64,000 nt of DNA from Neorhizobium sp. JUb45 (lineage in GTDB: Bacteria; Pseudomonadota; Alphaproteobacteria; Rhizobiales; Rhizobiaceae): assembly GCF_004343585.1 (NCBI RefSeq), contig NZ_SLYW01000001.1:992001-1056000 (forward strand), written 5' to 3'. Below the pieces are notes generated by a model that ran no database searches, was not told where the DNA came from, and worked only from the letters and a program-made list of their open reading frames with translations. Position numbers and translations under genes: made by a program. Below are positions 47,700 to 55,971 of the stretch, in pieces (the first letter of the stretch is position 1; each line of letters begins with the position of its first letter).

Positions 47700-48290
47700 T
47701 TGAAAACCATCGCCATCGATTTCGAAACCGCCAACGAGCAGCGTGGCAGCGCCTGTTCGGTCGGTCTGGCGTGGATCGAGAACGGCAAGGTGGTGCGGGT
47801 GGAGGAGCGGCTGATCCGGCCGAAGGACATGCGGTTTTCCTCTTTCAATATCGCCATCCATGGCATCCGGCCGGAGCAGGTCGAGGACGCGGGCGAGTTT
47901 CCCGAGGTGATGGACGAATTCGCCGATGATTTTGCCGGCGCCACCATGATTGCCCACAACGCCTCCTTCGACTTTTCCGTCTGGCGGGCCTGCCTCGATC
48001 AATACCGGCAGGCTTATCCGCAGCTCTCCTATCTGTGCAGCGTGAAGATGGCGCAGAAGGTGTGGCCGCATCTCGGTTCGCACAAGCTGAACATTCTGGC
48101 GCAGCATCTGGGCCTGAATTTCCTGCACCACAATGCGGCCGAAGATGCCGCCATCTGCGCGCAGGCGTCGATTGCCATTGCGCGGTCGCTGAACGTGGCT
48201 GAGATCCGCGATATCGCGCCGGCGATCGGCATGCGCACCGGCCGCCTGTTTGCCGGCGGTTACGACGCCTGCACGCTGCGCAAGCAGTAA
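47700..48290 (+). CDS. DEDDh-family 3'-5' exonuclease (DnaQ-like)
   Basis: The 196-aa protein is a stand-alone RNase T/DnaQ exonuclease domain: IAIDFETAN at residues 4-12 holds the first Asp and Glu, IAHNASFDFSVW near 85 the second Asp, and HHNAAEDAAICAQ near 141 the His and last Asp. It resembles the exonuclease half of polymerase III epsilon but lacks the polymerase-binding tail, so it may trim DNA or RNA ends in repair. The only plausible start is TTG 47700; the next Met lies beyond the first motif. Confidence 0.83.
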   Translation: MKTIAIDFETANEQRGSACSVGLAWIENGKVVRVEERLIRPKDMRFSSFNIAIHGIRPEQVEDAGEFPEVMDEFADDFAGATMIAHNASFDFSVWRACLDQYRQAYPQLSYLCSVKMAQKVWPHLGSHKLNILAQHLGLNFLHHNAAEDAAICAQASIAIARSLNVAEIRDIAPAIGMRTGRLFAGGYDACTLRKQ

Positions 48291-48366
48291 ACGCCCGCGC
48301 TCACTTGCAAGCGGCCCGGCAAACCTTATCTCTCCTCACGGATCGTTGATCGGAGATTTTTCAAAT

Positions 48367-48867
48367 ATGGGCCGCCATCTTGTTTCACTCGCCTCAGCCG
48401 CTGCTGTTTTCGTCGGCATATTTGCCGCCCCCGCTTTGGCCGAAGTGGTTGGCGAGGTCGGTGTGGACTGGATCGGCAATGACATCATCGTCGAGGCCGT
48501 GCCGGATCCGGCCGTCAAGGGCGTCACCTGCCACGTTACCTATTTCGACCGCAGCATGATCGACCGCCTGAAGAACGGCAACTGGTTCGAGGACCCGTCC
48601 AACAGTTCCATCGCCTGCCGCCAGACCGGCCCGATCGAGATCGGTGACATCGAACTCGACAAGGGCGGTGAGGAAGTTTTCAGGCAGGGACGTTCGCTGA
48701 TCTGGAAGGATCTGCTGGTCAAGCGCATCTACGACAAGACCAATGACACGCTGATCTATCTGGCACATTCGCGCCGGGTGGTCGAAGGCTCTGCCAAGAT
48801 GGCGATTTCCACCGTGCCGCTTTACGGTCAGCAGGTCACATGGACCAAGGGCAAGCCCGCGCCTTGA
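48367..48867 (+). CDS. creA: CreA-family periplasmic protein
   Basis: The 166-aa protein has a Sec signal peptide (cleavage after ALA near residue 25). The CreA family core follows: EVGVDWIGNDIIVEAVPDPAVKGVTCHVTYFDR, SSIACRQTGPIEI with the second conserved Cys, and FRQGRSLIWKDLLVKRIYDKTNDTLIYLAHSRRVVEGSAK near 105-145. The two Cys (in GVTCHV and IACRQ) probably form a disulfide. Despite its name, CreA's function in Gram-negatives is not settled. ATG 48367 follows a ggag; longer frames overlap the exonuclease gene. A strong terminator follows. Confidence 0.88.
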   Translation: MGRHLVSLASAAAVFVGIFAAPALAEVVGEVGVDWIGNDIIVEAVPDPAVKGVTCHVTYFDRSMIDRLKNGNWFEDPSNSSIACRQTGPIEIGDIELDKGGEEVFRQGRSLIWKDLLVKRIYDKTNDTLIYLAHSRRVVEGSAKMAISTVPLYGQQVTWTKGKPAP

Positions 48868-48891
48868 GCGTTTACCTATGACGAAAACAAA

Positions 48892-48926
48892 AACACCCGC
48901 CGTGTCGCCACGGCGGGTGTTTTTTC
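48892..48926. terminator. Terminator shared by creA and cheW
   Basis: aacacccgccgtg (48892-48904) pairs perfectly over 13 bp with 48909-48921 around tcgc and is followed by T's. The A-rich left flank makes it usable for the convergent cheW gene as well. Confidence 0.92.
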
Positions 48927-48945
48927 GATGGGATATGGCGATCGA

Positions 48946-49413
48946 TCAGGCGGCTTCGCGCGTCAGTTCGTCGGCAATCACGGTGTCGAGGTTGAGGAAG
49001 CAGACCATGGTCTTTTCCAGCGCGACGATGCCGCGGCAGAATGCGCGCTGGCCTTCCGGGATGATTTCCGGCGCCGGCTGCAGGTCTTCGCTCTTGATGG
49101 TCATCATGTCGGAAACCTGTTCGACCAACAGGCCGACCAGCTTGCCGGCGATGTCGGTGACGATGATGGCGGCGCGCTCGGAAGGCTCCGTCATCTTCAT
49201 GCCGAGGCGGCAGGCCATGTCGATGACCGGGATAACCGCGCCGCGCAGGTTGATCAGGCCCAGAACGTAAGGCGGGGTATGCGGCATCGGTGTCACCGGC
49301 GCCCAGCCGCGGATTTCGCGGATCGCCATGATGTCGATACAGAATTCCTGGTCGCCCAGATGGAAGGAGACGATTTCGAGATAAGCTCCCGACTGCTTGA
49401 TGGCATTGCTCAT
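48946..49413 (-). CDS. cheW: CheW-type chemotaxis coupling protein
   Basis: CheW links chemoreceptors to the CheA kinase. The 155-aa protein is a single CheW domain: LEIVSFHLGDQEFCIDIMAIREIRGW near residue 12, PHTPPYVLGLINLRGAVIPVIDMACRLGM near 44-72 (the conserved NLRG), AAIIVTDIAGKLVGLLVEQVSDM near 80 and VALEKTMVCFLNLD near 130. It is isolated from a che operon, as is common for the second cheW of rhizobia. The start at 49413 is the family-typical N-terminus; an upstream ATG at 49440 adds nine residues. Confidence 0.9.
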   Translation of the reverse strand: MSNAIKQSGAYLEIVSFHLGDQEFCIDIMAIREIRGWAPVTPMPHTPPYVLGLINLRGAVIPVIDMACRLGMKMTEPSERAAIIVTDIAGKLVGLLVEQVSDMMTIKSEDLQPAPEIIPEGQRAFCRGIVALEKTMVCFLNLDTVIADELTREAA

Positions 49414-49524
49414 GGCGATCATCCTGATTTCGTTGGGCACACGCTCTCAGACGCGGGTTAAACTTCCCCTAATCTTTGTGGCGAACCCGCCTTTTTCTGC
49501 TGTCTGGCAGACTAAAAAGCCTGT

Positions 49525-49530
49525 TATACT
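49525..49530 (+). promoter_or_regulatory. Candidate -10 box of the small membrane protein gene
   Basis: TATACT matches the sigma-70 -10 box at five of six positions and lies exactly seven bases before the ATG at 49537. No good -35 element is visible at 16-18 bp spacing, so the promoter is tentative. Confidence 0.35.
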
Positions 49531-49536
49531 GATTGC

Positions 49537-49692
49537 ATGCATGACAACGCACCATCATTGCGCCTTCCCATTCTTCTCGCCGGTCTTTTGCTGGCGGGTG
49601 GGCTGCTGATTCTGTGTATCGCCGGCTGGCTGCAATACGGGCCGGAGATTTTTATCGCCATGGCTGAAACCGGCATGGCCTGGTGCCTGTGA
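49537..49692 (+). CDS. 51-aa single-pass membrane protein
   Basis: The frame starts MHDNAPSLRLP, continues as one hydrophobic helix of about 22 residues (residues 10-31, LPILLAGLLLAGGLLILCIAG) and ends in a short acidic, aromatic tail (YGPEIFIAMAETGMAWCL). Nothing else lies between cheW and the SCO1 gene. There is no Shine-Dalgarno sequence, but a -10-like box 7 bases upstream suggests a leaderless message. Family and function are unknown; an accessory role next to the SCO1 copper chaperone is conceivable only from position. Confidence 0.55.
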   Translation: MHDNAPSLRLPILLAGLLLAGGLLILCIAGWLQYGPEIFIAMAETGMAWCL

Positions 49693-49821
49693 AGCTTTGC
49701 TTGCCTGCCTGCGGCGAAAAGCCCACCTTCTCATAAAAACAGCCAGTTGATTTGCGCCTTTGCATCACTGAGGCTATCTGCAACATATCATTCTTTGCAC
49801 AGGCATGCGGGCCACCTTCTC

Positions 49822-50421
49822 ATGAAGACTTTTCGGATCGTTCTTTGGATCGCCGTCGTGATGCTGGCCGGCGTGCTCGGCTGGCTGACCTTCGAGGTCA
49901 CCGGCAAAACGCAGCAGGTCGCCGATGCTCCGTTCGGCGTGCCGTTCGAACTGGTGGCGCAGGATGGCAAGCCGATTACCGAAAAGGCGTTTCAGGACAA
50001 ACCGACGGCTCTGTTCTTCGGCTTTACCCATTGCCCGGAAGTCTGCCCCACGACGCTTTATGAGCTGAACGGCTGGCTGGAAAAGGTCGATCCGGACGGT
50101 TCCCGCATCAATGCCTATTTCGTTTCCGTCGATCCCGAACGTGATCCGCCGGAACTGCTTGGCCAATACATTTCCAATGTCAGCAAGCGCATCACCGGCA
50201 TTTCCGGCGATCCGCAAAAGGTCGCCGACATGGTCAAGGGCTACAAGGTCTATGCGCGAAAAGTGCCGGTGGATGAAAAACAGCCGAACGGCGAATACAC
50301 GATGGACCACACGGCCTCTGTTTTCCTGCTCGACAAGGGCGGCCGTTTTTCCAAAACAATCGCCTATGGCGAGAACCCCGACAGCGCGGTTAAAAAGCTT
50401 CAGAGCCTGATTGGCGGCTGA
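49822..50421 (+). CDS. SCO1/SenC copper chaperone
   Basis: SCO1 proteins deliver copper to the CuA site of cytochrome oxidase from the outer face of the inner membrane. The 199-aa protein has an N-terminal membrane anchor (residues 5-21), then a thioredoxin-like fold: FFGFTHCPEVCPTTLYEL with the copper-binding Cys71 and Cys75, SVDPERDPPELLGQY, and the third ligand His in YTMDHTASVFLLD near residue 156. ATG 49822 gives a typical signal-anchor; the frame extends upstream without a better start. No oxidase genes lie nearby. Confidence 0.92.
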   Translation: MKTFRIVLWIAVVMLAGVLGWLTFEVTGKTQQVADAPFGVPFELVAQDGKPITEKAFQDKPTALFFGFTHCPEVCPTTLYELNGWLEKVDPDGSRINAYFVSVDPERDPPELLGQYISNVSKRITGISGDPQKVADMVKGYKVYARKVPVDEKQPNGEYTMDHTASVFLLDKGGRFSKTIAYGENPDSAVKKLQSLIGG

Positions 50422-50499
50422 GCTTTTCCCGCGCGGGCTTGAAGCGGAGCGGTCTTGTGTGGCATGGCTGGCCGCACATTGAAATCTAAGGACCAGGCC

Positions 50500-51381
50500 G
50501 TGAGCGAAATCCGCCTCTATGTCTCCACCACCGAAAAGAAGGCGGAGCAGATCCTCGACATTCTGTCCTTCTGCTTCGGCGAAGAGGATTTTGCCGTCGG
50601 CACGACGGAAATCGACGAGAAGAAAGATATCTGGGAAGCCTCGGTCTATATGTTGGCCGAGGATGAGGCCGAGGTGCATGAACGCATCAGGGACGCATTG
50701 TCGGAAGAATTTCCCGATGCCGTCATCGAGCGCGAAATCATCCCGGATATCGACTGGATCGCCAAGTCGCTGGAAGGTCTGAAACCCGTCAGGGCAGGGC
50801 GCTTTCTCGTACATGGCAGCCATGACCGCGACAAGGTGCGCTCCGGCGATATCGCCATCGAGATCGATGCGGGTCAGGCGTTTGGCACAGGCCATCACGG
50901 CACCACCGCCGGCTGCCTCGAAACCATCGAACGCGTGCTGAATGCCGAAAACCCGAGGAATGCGCTCGATCTCGGCACCGGTTCAGGCGTGCTTGCCATC
51001 GCGGTCAGAAAACTGCGGCCGATGATCCCGGTTCTGGCGACCGATATCGATCCCGTCGCCGTGCGTGTGGCGCGTGAAAACGTTCGCCGCAACGGCATTG
51101 CTTCCGGCATCGCGCTCGAAACCGCACCGGGATTTCATTCCCCGGCCTTCGATCGTTACGGACCGTTCGATCTGATCATCGCCAACATTCTGGCGCGTCC
51201 GCTGATCAAGATGGCGCCGCAGCTGGTCAATCATCTGTCGCCGGGCGGCTCGGTCATCCTGTCGGGCATTCTGGCCGAACAGCGCTGGAAGGTGATTTCG
51301 GCTTATTCCGGCGCGGGTCTCGCGCATGTGCGCACCATCTGGCGCAATGGCTGGGTGACGATCCATCTCTCCAGTCGCTGA
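50500..51381 (+). CDS. prmA: Ribosomal protein L11 methyltransferase PrmA
   Basis: PrmA trimethylates lysines of ribosomal protein L11 with SAM. The 293-aa protein has an N-terminal L11-binding domain (SEIRLYVSTTEKKAEQILDIL) and a methyltransferase domain with the PrmA signature IDAGQAFGTGHHGTTAGCLE near residue 128, ALDLGTGSGVLAIA near 158, ATDIDPVAVRVARENVRRNG near 181 and LIIANILARPL near 225. GTG 50500 was chosen: AAGGA lies seven bases upstream and homologues start at this Ser-Glu-Ile-Arg; TTG 50455 and ATG 50464 are in frame but unsupported. Confidence 0.93.
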   Translation: MSEIRLYVSTTEKKAEQILDILSFCFGEEDFAVGTTEIDEKKDIWEASVYMLAEDEAEVHERIRDALSEEFPDAVIEREIIPDIDWIAKSLEGLKPVRAGRFLVHGSHDRDKVRSGDIAIEIDAGQAFGTGHHGTTAGCLETIERVLNAENPRNALDLGTGSGVLAIAVRKLRPMIPVLATDIDPVAVRVARENVRRNGIASGIALETAPGFHSPAFDRYGPFDLIIANILARPLIKMAPQLVNHLSPGGSVILSGILAEQRWKVISAYSGAGLAHVRTIWRNGWVTIHLSSR

Positions 51382-51412
51382 TGGCGTGACGTAACGTTCA
51401 CCGGATATAAAA

Positions 51413-51440
51413 AAGAGGCGGCACTTTCATGCCGCCTCTT
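51413..51440 (-). terminator. Terminator of the DUF1127-like gene
   Basis: aagaggcggca (51413-51423) and tgccgcctctt (51430-51440) form an 11-bp stem. On the minus strand it is followed by T's, so it ends the gene at 51527-51691; on the plus strand it may still slow prmA read-through. Confidence 0.8.
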
Positions 51441-51526
51441 GCTGGTTTGCTGCCAGCGTCTCGCGAACCCGGGAGGGGAGGCTCAAGCGAGAAATTCTGT
51501 TCGTTGAGGTGCCGAAAAACCTGCGC

Positions 51527-51691
51527 TCAGAGCTTTGAGCGATCGCGCAGCAATTCTTCGCGGCTTGTGCCAAAGTTCTTCAGTGTGCGGTCGTCGAATT
51601 TCATCAGTGTGTCATTGATGAAAATGTCAGCCTGATGCTTGCGCGCTGCGGCTGCACGGTTGAAGGCGTTGCGGAAATAGGAAATGGCCAT
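51527..51691 (-). CDS. DUF1127-like small protein (54 aa)
   Basis: The ATG at 51691 follows AAGGA at 9-nt spacing and opens a 54-aa frame: a basic N-terminus (MAISYFRNAFNRAAAARKHQ) and the C-terminal KFDDRTLKNFGTSREELLRDR. The FDDR-x-LKNFG-x-SREE part resembles the LDDRxLRDIGLSRxD core of DUF1127 proteins, which in alphaproteobacteria influence phosphate and carbon metabolism and RNA turnover. A dedicated terminator follows 86 bp downstream. It is too short for most gene finders but clearly coding. Confidence 0.75.
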   Translation of the reverse strand: MAISYFRNAFNRAAAARKHQADIFINDTLMKFDDRTLKNFGTSREELLRDRSKL

Positions 51692-51951
51692 CGATCTCGT
51701 CCTTGGGCTGGGTGTCGCCGCTGTGTCTGGGGAGAATATAAGACAATCCTGATTGCCTAGTGAGTAGGCTCATTTCATTTGTGTCATGCGCTGAGCGCAT
51801 GTCTTGGCATTCGCGCGGCTGCGTTCTGCGGCTCCGGCAACAATATCGCCATGGCAGGATGGTAAATTTCGCTTTCACTGGCGATCACGGCGCGAAATTG
51901 ATTAAGTGTGGCCAGCCGTTTTTTGTGAATCACATCACCTGGAATATTGCC

Positions 51952-53787
51952 ATGTTTCAATCCTTCGACAGCACGTCCATGCCGCAGTTCGGTCGCGAAC
52001 GCGTCAATGCCATCCGCGCCCGTTTCGACGATCTCGGCATCGATGGTTTCCTCGTGCCGCGTGCCGATGAATATCAGGGCGAATACGTGCCGAAATCCGC
52101 CGAGCGCCTGTCGTGGCTGACCGGTTTTACCGGTTCGGCCGGTATTGCGCTCGTCACTCGATCTCAGGCGGTGGTGTTTGTCGACGGTCGTTACGTCACC
52201 CAGCTGGCCGAACAGGTGGATGGCACGGTCTTTACCGGCGGTGATCTCGTCAACGAGCCGCCGCATCTGTGGCTGCCGGCGCATGCGCCAAAAGGCTTTC
52301 GCCTCGGTGTCGATCCGTGGCTGCATGGCGGTGCGGAAGTGAAAAAACTTGCCAAGGCGGTGTCCGAAATCGGCGGTACGATCGTGCTTCTCAATGAAAA
52401 CCCGCTCGATACGGCTTGGACGGATCGTCCGGCCGAACCGCTCGGTGCCGTTGCCGTGCAGCAGGAAGCCCATGCCGGCAAACCGGCTGCGCAAAAGATC
52501 GCCGAAATCGCCGCGAGCTTGAATGCCAAGGGGCTGGCTGCGGCGCTGATCGCCGATCCGTCCTCCGTCGCCTGGATTTTTAACGTGCGTGGCGCCGACG
52601 TGCCGCACACGCCGCACCCGCTGTCGCGTGCGCTGATCTCCGCCGAGGGCAAGGCCGAACTCTTTATCGATGAGCGCAAGCTCGGCACGGAAGCCCGCGC
52701 TCACCTGCAGCCTTTGACGGCGCTTCATGCCCCGGCAGCGCTCACAGGCCGTATCGGCGCCTATGCAGCCGATGGCGGCCGTATTCTCGTCGATCCCGAA
52801 CTGACGGCGCTGTCCCTGATCATCGCCATCGAGGTGGCCGGTGGCACGGTCGTTGACGGCACCGATCCGGCTCGCCTGCCGCGTGCCATCAAGAACGAGG
52901 TCGAGCTGAAAGGCTCGGCCGATGCGCATGTGCAGGATGGCGTCGCCATGGTCGAGTTCCTGTATTGGCTCGATCAGGCGCAGCCCGGCTCGCTCACCGA
53001 AATCCAGGCCGTCAAGGCGCTGGAGGCGGTGCGTGCCCGCATCGGCCAGTCGATGCAGAACCCGCTGCGCGATGTGTCCTTCGACAGCATTGCCGGTGCC
53101 GGCGAACATGCCGCCATCATGCATTACCGTGTCACCAGCGAAAGCGACCGCACGATCGAGGCCGGCGAACTGTTTCTGATCGATTCGGGCGCTCAGTACA
53201 TCAACGGCACGACCGACATCACCCGTACGGTGGCAGTCGGTGCTGTGCCGGAGGACCGCAAACGTTTCTTCACGGTGGTGCTGAAGGGCATGATCGCCAT
53301 CAGCACGGCGCGTTTCCCCAAGGGCACGCGTGGCTGCGACCTTGATCCGCTGGCGCGCATCGCGCTGTGGAAGGCAGGCGGCGATTTCGCTCACGGCACC
53401 GGCCACGGCGTCGGATCGTATCTCTCTGTGCATGAAGGCCCGCAGCGCATCTCGCGGCTTGCGACGCAGGAACTGCTGCCCGGCATGATCCTGTCGAACG
53501 AGCCGGGTTATTATCGCCCCGGCCACTATGGCATCCGCATCGAGAACCTGATTTTTGTGCGTGAAGCGGAAGAGATTGCCGGCGGCGACATGGCCATGCG
53601 CGGTTTCGAGACGCTGACCTGGTGCCCGATCGACCGCCGTCTGGTGGTCGCATCGCTGTTGACATCGGAAGAGCTGGAATGGCTGAACGCCTATCACGTC
53701 ACCGTGCGTGAAAAGCTGTCGCCTTTGATCACCGATACTGCCGTGCAGGCATGGCTGGAAACGGCAACGGCGCCGATCGCGGCCTGA
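51952..53787 (+). CDS. M24B metallopeptidase (Xaa-Pro aminopeptidase type)
   Basis: The 611-aa protein follows the three-domain plan of eukaryote-like aminopeptidase P: two creatinase N-domains (GIDGFLVPRADEYQGEYVP near 29, LIADPSSVAWIFNVRGADVPHTP near 203) and a pita-bread catalytic domain. Its five dinuclear metal ligands are visible in FLIDSGAQY, GTTDITRT, HGTGHGVGSYLSVHE, LSNEPGYYRPGHYG and IRIENL. It should remove an N-terminal residue ahead of proline. ATG 51952 is the family-typical start; the frame is open further upstream. It diverges from the DUF1127-like gene. Confidence 0.92.
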   Translation: MFQSFDSTSMPQFGRERVNAIRARFDDLGIDGFLVPRADEYQGEYVPKSAERLSWLTGFTGSAGIALVTRSQAVVFVDGRYVTQLAEQVDGTVFTGGDLVNEPPHLWLPAHAPKGFRLGVDPWLHGGAEVKKLAKAVSEIGGTIVLLNENPLDTAWTDRPAEPLGAVAVQQEAHAGKPAAQKIAEIAASLNAKGLAAALIADPSSVAWIFNVRGADVPHTPHPLSRALISAEGKAELFIDERKLGTEARAHLQPLTALHAPAALTGRIGAYAADGGRILVDPELTALSLIIAIEVAGGTVVDGTDPARLPRAIKNEVELKGSADAHVQDGVAMVEFLYWLDQAQPGSLTEIQAVKALEAVRARIGQSMQNPLRDVSFDSIAGAGEHAAIMHYRVTSESDRTIEAGELFLIDSGAQYINGTTDITRTVAVGAVPEDRKRFFTVVLKGMIAISTARFPKGTRGCDLDPLARIALWKAGGDFAHGTGHGVGSYLSVHEGPQRISRLATQELLPGMILSNEPGYYRPGHYGIRIENLIFVREAEEIAGGDMAMRGFETLTWCPIDRRLVVASLLTSEELEWLNAYHVTVREKLSPLITDTAVQAWLETATAPIAA

Positions 53788-54123
53788 TCAGAGACCGAGA
53801 CCCAGACCATAACGGGCGGCCATCACGGCCGCCCATCCGACGGCCAGCAGGGTGAGGCCTGGAAAACGCAGGCCCACCACCAGCGCCACCACCATGGCGA
53901 TCTTGATATCCCAGCCACCATATACGAAGGGCGGCGCTACCAGCGTCGTCAGAACGGCAGCCGGCACGGCGTTCAGCGCCGATTCCAGCCGTGGCGGAAT
54001 CTGCTTCATGCTGCTCATCAGAATGTAACCGCCGATGCGGGTGAAATAGGTGGCGATCGCGGCGACCACGATCAGCAGGGCCGTGTTCGGATCGATGGAG
54101 AGGGCGCTCATCTGGTTTTCCAT
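53788..54123 (-). CDS. azlD: AzlD-type subunit of a branched-chain amino-acid exporter
   Basis: The 111-aa protein has three to four hydrophobic segments and AzlD family features: LLIVVAAIATYFTRIGGYILMSSMKQIPPRLESALNAVPAAVLTTLVAPPFV. With AzlC it forms a two-component exporter. The ATG at 54123 begins one base after the AzlC stop; another ATG four codons later is possible. Convergent to the aminopeptidase gene with no spacer. Confidence 0.88.
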   Translation of the reverse strand: MENQMSALSIDPNTALLIVVAAIATYFTRIGGYILMSSMKQIPPRLESALNAVPAAVLTTLVAPPFVYGGWDIKIAMVVALVVGLRFPGLTLLAVGWAAVMAARYGLGLGL

Positions 54124-54124
54124 C

Positions 54125-54853
54125 TCACATGGCCTCCTTTTCCATCTCTGACACATCCGGCTGCGCATGTGTCTTCGGTGGCGGCAGGATGGTGGCGACG
54201 ATAATGCCCAGAACCGCGCCGACACTGATATGCCAGGGCGAGCCGATAAAATGGAAGGCGACGACGGAGCCGACCGCACCCGCCAGCATCACCGGCACAA
54301 AGTTGTGACGGCTGCGAAAACCCATGGTCAGGCCGAGAAAATAGACCGGCAGAAGCACATCGATGCCGAGCGCCTTCGGATCGCCGATCATCCGGCCGAA
54401 ATAGGCGCCGATCACGGTTGTTATCACCCACGACACCCAGATCACTGCACCCATGGCAAAATACCAGCGGAAGGTCGCCGCCTTGCCCGCTTCCTCGCGC
54501 TTCACCGTTTCGGCGAATTGCGGATCGACCAGCAGGAAAAAGGACAGCCAGCGCTGGATATGCGGATAACGGCCGATGATGGTGGCAAGTGCTGCCGAAT
54601 AGAGGATATGGCGAAAATTGACCGCCAGAATGGAGAGCACGATCACCCATGCGGCGACTTGATGACCAAACAGCTCGATACCGACCAGCTGGCTGGCGCC
54701 GCCATAAACAAGGCCGCTCATCAGCGCTGCCTCGCCGATGCTGAACCCGTTATCGACGGCAATGGCGCCGAACAGGACGCCGAAAGGGGCGGAGGAAATG
54801 GCCACCACAGCCCCCTTTTTGAGGCCGCTCGTCAACTGCTCATGTCTGTCCAT
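54125..54853 (-). CDS. azlC: AzlC-type permease of a branched-chain amino-acid exporter
   Basis: The 242-aa protein has six or more membrane helices and the AzlC signature: SSAPFGVLFGAIAVDNGFSIGEAALMSGLVYGGASQLVGIELFG, NFRHILYSAAL, LLVDPQFA and FLGLTMGFRSRHNFVPVMLAGAV. Members export branched-chain or aromatic amino acids or analogues. ATG 54853 gives the family-typical start. azlC and azlD form a two-gene operon. An Lrp-like regulator often sits beside azlCD but is not present here. Confidence 0.9.
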   Translation of the reverse strand: MDRHEQLTSGLKKGAVVAISSAPFGVLFGAIAVDNGFSIGEAALMSGLVYGGASQLVGIELFGHQVAAWVIVLSILAVNFRHILYSAALATIIGRYPHIQRWLSFFLLVDPQFAETVKREEAGKAATFRWYFAMGAVIWVSWVITTVIGAYFGRMIGDPKALGIDVLLPVYFLGLTMGFRSRHNFVPVMLAGAVGSVVAFHFIGSPWHISVGAVLGIIVATILPPPKTHAQPDVSEMEKEAM

Positions 54854-55016
54854 ATGCCGTTCCCCTGCGCCGCGATTCCCGCGTTTTTCTTGGAAACTAG
54901 CGTGTAGAAGCCACACCATTCGCTGGCAATCGAATTGCGCTTATTCAATCCATCGATTTCGTTGATCGGTCGGGCAGGGCGGCTCACGTGAGGTGATGCC
55001 GCAACGTAAAGCAGTC

Positions 55017-55643
55017 TCAGTCAGCCAGGATCTCGTCGCTGGTGACGATACCGACGCCGCGTGCCCGCATTTCCTCGATCGCATCCTTGACGCCCTGCGG
55101 ATCGATGCCGCGGCTGGCATCGGAGACGAAGCGAACTTTCACATCCGGCAGCATGTCGCGCGCGTCCAGCGCCGAAAATTTCACGCAATAGTCGGTGGCC
55201 AGCCCGCAGACATCGAGTTCATTGACGAGTTGTGCCTTCAGATATCCCGCAAGGCCGGTCAGTGCGGCATGATCGTTGTCGCGGAAAGCCGAATAGCTGT
55301 CGACGGCAGGGTTCTCACCCTTCTGCTGGATGTAATCGACGTCATCCATCTCAAGATCGGGGTGGAATTCGGCATCGACCGTTTCCTGCACGCAATGGTC
55401 AGGCCACATGACCTGCGGCTCACCGGAAAGTTTGCCCATCTCGAAAGCCTTCTTGCCGGGATGCTGAGAGGCAAAGCTGCCGTGGTTGGCGGGGTGCCAG
55501 TCCTGCGAGGCGACGATCACGTCATATCCGCCCTCGCGGATCAGTCGGTTGGCCACCGGCACCACCGCATCGCCATCCGGAACCGCCAGATTGCCGCCGG
55601 GGCAAAAACCGTTCTGGATATCGATCAGCAACAGCGCCTTCAT
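55017..55643 (-). CDS. pncA: Nicotinamidase PncA
   Basis: PncA deamidates nicotinamide to nicotinate for NAD salvage. The 208-aa protein has the catalytic triad Asp8 (LLIDIQNGF), Lys108 (QQKGENPAVDSYSAF) and Cys153 (GLATDYCVKFSAL). The metal ligands are Asp48 and His50 (SQDWHPANH) and His83 (MWPDHCVQ). A cis-peptide VCGLATDYC is preserved. gagggag lies nine bases before the ATG. It is a single gene on the minus strand. Confidence 0.94.
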   Translation of the reverse strand: MKALLLIDIQNGFCPGGNLAVPDGDAVVPVANRLIREGGYDVIVASQDWHPANHGSFASQHPGKKAFEMGKLSGEPQVMWPDHCVQETVDAEFHPDLEMDDVDYIQQKGENPAVDSYSAFRDNDHAALTGLAGYLKAQLVNELDVCGLATDYCVKFSALDARDMLPDVKVRFVSDASRGIDPQGVKDAIEEMRARGVGIVTSDEILAD

Positions 55644-55971
55644 GACGTTTCTCCCTCAAGCCACTCGTCTTTTCGCGGCGCCATCGTCCATGGGGCGACG
55701 CACTCAGCTTGCTGAAGTCTAAAGCGGATCAGTGTCAAAGGGAACCGTTTCCGCCGCTGGCGGTATTCGCTGTTCGGATGGTGGATGCGTGGGCCGTAGT
55801 GAAGTGATCATGTCTTGATAATTCTCAAAAATGCGTTTCGGATAGGCGTGCATTCTCCCGTGTGAATGATCGAAGCAAGATGAATCCCATTCGCGTCAAT
55901 CTTGCCGAAAATCTTGCCTCGAAAGCGTTTGCCGTCCACCCTATAACCACTCCAGTTTCAGGAGTTTTTAT
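55644..55971. other. Intergenic region between pncA and the YeeE/YedE gene
   Basis: I see no gene in these 328 bp. It should hold divergent promoters; a TTGA-N6-TCAA inverted repeat lies near 55817-55830, of unknown meaning. Aggag precedes the YeeE/YedE start at 55972. Confidence 0.45.

Noticed and set aside
51784..53697. A 637-codon minus-strand open frame opposite the aminopeptidase
   Set aside because: His/Arg/Asp-rich composition typical of antisense shadows; the plus strand has all five metal ligands of M24 peptidases.
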